Positions 61,358 through 64,000 of a stretch of 64,000 nucleotides of DNA are shown here, piece after piece. Source of the stretch: an uncultured Bacteroidia bacterium (lineage in GTDB: Bacteria; Bacteroidota; Bacteroidia; Bacteroidales; CAJPTX01). The notes under the pieces are model-generated. The model was not told the origin of the DNA, searched no databases, and was given only the letters and a program-made list of their open reading frames with translations. The stretch's first letter is position 1. Each line of letters opens with the position of its first letter. The stretch covers positions 18,353 through 82,352 of the forward strand of contig CALHSW010000001.1 of NCBI GenBank assembly GCA_938038735.1, read 5' to 3'. The position numbers and the translations under genes were made by a program.

Positions 61358-62803
61358 CTACCTCTGCGCACCGTACCCCTTCACAGCACCAAAAAGCTCT
61401 AGCGCCTTCTCTAAAGGGTAACGGCTGTTAAACATCGAAACGTGAACCTTTTCTACGCCCCCATCCAAATTCATCCCCAACGCCGCCCTGAACTGGTTGT
61501 TAGGGCTATTTCTATCAAAGTTATTGCTCTTCTTGGATGAAGCATTTAGGTAGCCTTCAAGATAGCTCTTGTCGATTGCATTCTTTAAGTTCTGAGGATC
61601 CTTCAGTGTCCTATTCTCACCCAATGTGGTTATCTGATCCACATCCCCAAAATCTTCCGCAAAGATGTGCAGAAAATTAGAATTTCCTGCGGGTACACAC
61701 ATATCGCCTCCCGTATTGGCAAAGAAGAGATTGTCCCGAATTGTGCTGGTCTCGCCGCCACGTAGGTTTGATGTGTGCCCAAAATCAATACCGCCCATGT
61801 AGCAACACCCTATAACATTTCGCTCTACAGTTATATTTGAACCACTCCTCCAGCGCACACCGTACCCCATGGTCTCAAACGTCTTAGTCCGCGGCCACAT
61901 GAAGAGAATAGTGCAATTCTTGACTACAACCTCAGCCCACGGCTGCTTACCCAACCGATTCCAGCACTCTACCGCTGACATCTGCAACGCCACAAATATA
62001 CAGTTGTCTACGGTTACACCCTTTACTGCCGAACACTGCACTCCCGTAAAGGTATTATTCACAAAGGCACAGTTACGCACCGTCAGAAGCCCCGGCACCA
62101 CGCCCTTAATGAAGGGGTCAAAGGTACTGGGGGGATTGCCTTCCCCAATGCCGCCTACACGCCCCGTCAAGCACCCAGGAGGGCAACTCTCATCTGACTG
62201 CGGTTTGTAGAAGTTTGACTCCCCCTTGTCAAAAATGAACCCATCAACGGTGATATTCCCCGCTGGCATATTGTCCTTCAGCTGGAAAGGTGCCTTGCCG
62301 CGCGCTGTCATGTTCTTGTCGCTCGGTACTATCACCGTGCTACGGTACTTGAGCCAATCACGCGAGCTAAAATCCTCTGAGTAACCACCATAGATGTGAA
62401 CAGGTTTGGAAATCTCCACAAACCCCTTGTCCAGCTGCCCTATGTAGTTCCCCGCCGCGCAGTAGATGTTATCACCTGGCGCCGCCATATCTATTGCCTT
62501 TTGCAGGTTCTTCAACGGCGAGGCCTTGCTTCCATCGTTACGGTTATTCCCCGCATTCTTAGAAACGTACCACGTCTTGCCGCTACCTTCCCCCTCAGGG
62601 CTGGCACTAGAAGCCGCACTCGAACGAACACCACTAGCAGCCGCTTTACTCGTGGCAGCTCCGTTCGATGTCTCTTCTGTGCCTGTGACCTTAGAAACCA
62701 CCTTCTTCGCACTTCGAACCAAATTGCCGAATTGCGCCTGCGATGGCACAGTGCAGAACACCACCAACGCAATAAGCACTGTAAAACCTCTTACATATCG
62801 CAT
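61358..62803 (-). CDS. secreted right-handed beta-helix protein
   Basis: 481 residues. Signal peptide (GFTVLIALVVFCTVPSQAQ), then a low-complexity Ala/Ser/Gly linker to about residue 75, then a parallel beta-helix domain beginning GKTWYVSKNAGNNRNDGSKA (DUF1565/PbH1-like entry) with rungs such as GNITVDGFIFDKG, LLTVRNCAFVNNTFTGV and VTVDNCIFVALQMSAV. Such folds bind or cleave carbohydrates, but no catalytic site can be named. Location is periplasmic or extracellular. No type IX domain is seen. Confidence 0.8.
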   Translation of the reverse strand: MRYVRGFTVLIALVVFCTVPSQAQFGNLVRSAKKVVSKVTGTEETSNGAATSKAAASGVRSSAASSASPEGEGSGKTWYVSKNAGNNRNDGSKASPLKNLQKAIDMAAPGDNIYCAAGNYIGQLDKGFVEISKPVHIYGGYSEDFSSRDWLKYRSTVIVPSDKNMTARGKAPFQLKDNMPAGNITVDGFIFDKGESNFYKPQSDESCPPGCLTGRVGGIGEGNPPSTFDPFIKGVVPGLLTVRNCAFVNNTFTGVQCSAVKGVTVDNCIFVALQMSAVECWNRLGKQPWAEVVVKNCTILFMWPRTKTFETMGYGVRWRSGSNITVERNVIGCCYMGGIDFGHTSNLRGGETSTIRDNLFFANTGGDMCVPAGNSNFLHIFAEDFGDVDQITTLGENRTLKDPQNLKNAIDKSYLEGYLNASSKKSNNFDRNSPNNQFRAALGMNLDGGVEKVHVSMFNSRYPLEKALELFGAVKGYGAQR

Positions 62804-63279
62804 AACTGTTAATGTATTAATGAAACCCTAAAACACTCCATTTGCGTAAAGTAGTAATCTTTTACCCCCTCAGTGTTGTGCCTCCCCTCTACGTCCCAAT
62901 GCTCGTTTTATCCACCAACACTGCCTCTACATACCCATTCTCAGCTCACACCCTATAGTCAGCTCTTTAAACTTCAGAAAGCCTACAATCCGTAGGATAA
63001 TTGCTGCACTACACCACTAAGGTAAAGATTTATTCCTATACGAAAGAGTTCTTTTTCTCCCCATATTACAGCCATTACGCATACAGGCAATGCAATCCCG
63101 CGCAGAGACAAGCTTCAATAAATAATTTTAATTTTGTTTTCTAGTTTTAAATTCAAGAAAACTGCACATAATACGTATGTCCTCGTCAGGCAATGATACA
63201 GTAAATGCACCAATATTGACTGCTTGCAATACCCCACAATTTTATAATTGGACAACCTTAATGCGGCATGCTACCGCCA
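62804..63279. other. intergenic interval, no feature seen
   Basis: AT-rich, with no open frame, hairpin or promoter that I can support. The repeat family described next starts at about 63280. Confidence 0.4.
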
Positions 63280-63307
63280 ACGCAGCCCGTCTGTAGGACG
63301 GTCCCGC
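63280..63307 (+). repeat. partial copy of the hairpin-rich repeat
   Basis: The piece reading AGCCCGTCTGTAGGACGGTC matches the CCGTCC/GGACGG hairpin of the units at 63369 and 63592 and of the inverted copy near 63930, with the other hairpins absent. Confidence 0.5.
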
Positions 63308-63368
63308 AATTGTGCAACCCTCGCAGCGCTCCTATCCTATTCCACATGTTGAACTCACATATGCAAAA

Positions 63369-63591
63369 GACCACCAGGGTCAGTCTTTCAGACTGCTTTT
63401 GCCCCATGGGGCAAAGGGACCGGGGGGTGAACCCCCCCGGCTATTCAAAGGCCGCCCTGCGGACGGCAAACTCAGCGACATACGTCGTACACCTCTACAT
63501 ACCGGTGTTTTCAATGGCACAGGCAACTACAGATGACCTCCCATACCGTTTCGCAACCCGCAGCAGCATAGTTCTGCGCATTATGCAATAG
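63369..63591 (+). repeat. hairpin-rich repeat, unit A
   Basis: Opens GACCACCAGGGTCAGTC. In order it holds CAGTCT/AGACTG (63381-63395), TTTGCCCC/GGGGCAAA (about 63396-63417), CCGGGGGGT/ACCCCCCCGG (63420-63440) and GCCGCCC/GGACGGC (63451-63467). Its tail (to 63591) resembles that of unit B: both contain GGCAACT and TTTCGCAACC. Short frames through it are not coding. Confidence 0.75.
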
Positions 63592-63815
63592 ACCGCCAGG
63601 GTCAGTCTTTCAGACTGCTTTTGCCCTTGTGGGCAAGGGCACCGGGGGTTTAAAAACCCCCGGCTATTCAAAGACCGTCCTGCGGACGGAAAGGCAGCGG
63701 CTGCGCCGCACCTTTTTCAATATCTGCGTTTGCAATAGCGTGGGCAACTGTACCTTTCGCAACCTGCGACAGCATGGTTGTGCGGATTATTTTGTTGCCG
63801 CAACGGTCATCAACC
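63592..63815 (+). repeat. hairpin-rich repeat, unit B (tandem with unit A)
   Basis: Starts GACCGCCAGGGTCAGTC, 223 bases after the same words in unit A. Hairpins are in the same order, with paired changes in places: TTTGCCCTTGTGGGCAA, CCGGGGGTTTAAAAACCCCCGG-type and CCGTCC/GGACGG. The end is set by loss of similarity and is approximate. Confidence 0.75.
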
Positions 63816-63924
63816 CCCTGCCGCAATGCAGATTTAAGCCCGCATAAACCTGCGCCCACTGCCACCTCCCCCGCACATACAATGCGCCCCGAACCCCAGC
63901 ATAAATTTCGCCATCCTTGCAGCC

Positions 63925-64000
63925 CCGTCCGTAGGACGGTCTCTTAATAGCCGGGGGTTTTCAAACCCCCGGATTCTTGCCTGGAAGGCAAGCCAGTCTG
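63925..64000 (-). repeat. hairpin-rich repeat, inverted copy C (continues past the window)
   Basis: On the minus strand it reads GACTGGCTTGCCTTCCAGGC at the window end, then the CCGGGGG...CCCCCGG hairpin, CTATT, and CCGTCC/GGACGG. It is a diverged copy of units A and B in the opposite direction. The interval 63816-63924 shows nothing else. Confidence 0.65.

Noticed and set aside
63369..63815. CRISPR array
   Set aside because: The repeats are long, contain four hairpins each, and have no regular short repeat-spacer layout.
63268..63847. Short plus-strand frames (107 and 72 codons) in the repeat region
   Set aside because: They run through hairpin repeats and share translated words because the repeats are related, not because they are proteins.

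Overview
The window looks like a chromosomal segment of a Bacteroidota bacterium, most likely Bacteroidales. The reasons are several promoters of the phylum type (TTTG, 20 bases, TAnnTTTG), an ordinary rpsU-xerC-hpf-tRNA-tuf-tRNA(Trp)-secE-nusG-rplKAJL-rpoBC block, a type IX secretion C-terminal domain, BspA-type leucine-rich repeats, a DUF6266-like gene, lipoproteins with LMASC lipoboxes, and tRNA genes without an encoded CCA. Most genes lie on the minus strand. No rRNA, CRISPR array, complete insertion sequence or prophage was found.

Left part (1-12.2 kb, all minus). A LysM-repeat and periplasmic-binding-like protein runs off the left edge. An etfB-etfA-acyl-CoA dehydrogenase-M13 peptidase operon follows; the first three genes form an electron-transfer and acyl-CoA oxidation/reduction module. 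Next comes serS-ruvC-nadE and an unusual trypsin-like protease joined to an outer-membrane-like barrel.

12.3-24.1 kb. A single-chain restriction-modification enzyme with a strikingly mosaic base composition sits beside a perfect 60-bp palindrome. Then come a chemoreceptor, a plus-strand group (MmcQ/YjbR, helix-hairpin-helix barrel protein, birA), a DUF3467 protein, a BspA-like type IX cargo protein, and a gene-poor stretch with a probable structured small RNA.

24.1-41.6 kb. The transcription/translation core (rpoC, rpoB, four ribosomal proteins, nusG, secE, five tRNAs, tuf, hpf, xerC, rpsU) is followed by an M48 lipoprotein peptidase, rlmN and upp.

41.6-48 kb is the accessory region. It holds a collapsed AAA-ATPase-like pseudogene, a 40-bp perfect palindrome, a DUF6266-like gene, two adjacent AT-richer DUF262 genes (the first with a C-terminal His-Me nuclease-type motif, resembling GmrSD type IV restriction), and a 19-residue Cys-containing mini-gene with a near-perfect Shine-Dalgarno sequence and its own terminator. 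This is the best place to look for an undescribed defence or stress system.

48-64 kb holds an M49-like peptidase lipoprotein, two short chemoreceptors without periplasmic sensor domains, and wbpA-wbpB-wbpD-wbpE, the route to UDP-2,3-diacetamido-2,3-dideoxy-glucuronic acid, directly after era-der. It also holds an aspartate ammonia-lyase with an N-terminal cyclic-nucleotide-binding domain, a secreted beta-helix protein, and at the right edge a family of hairpin-rich repeats with a 223-base period.

All assignments were made by reading sequence and motifs; no database search was run.
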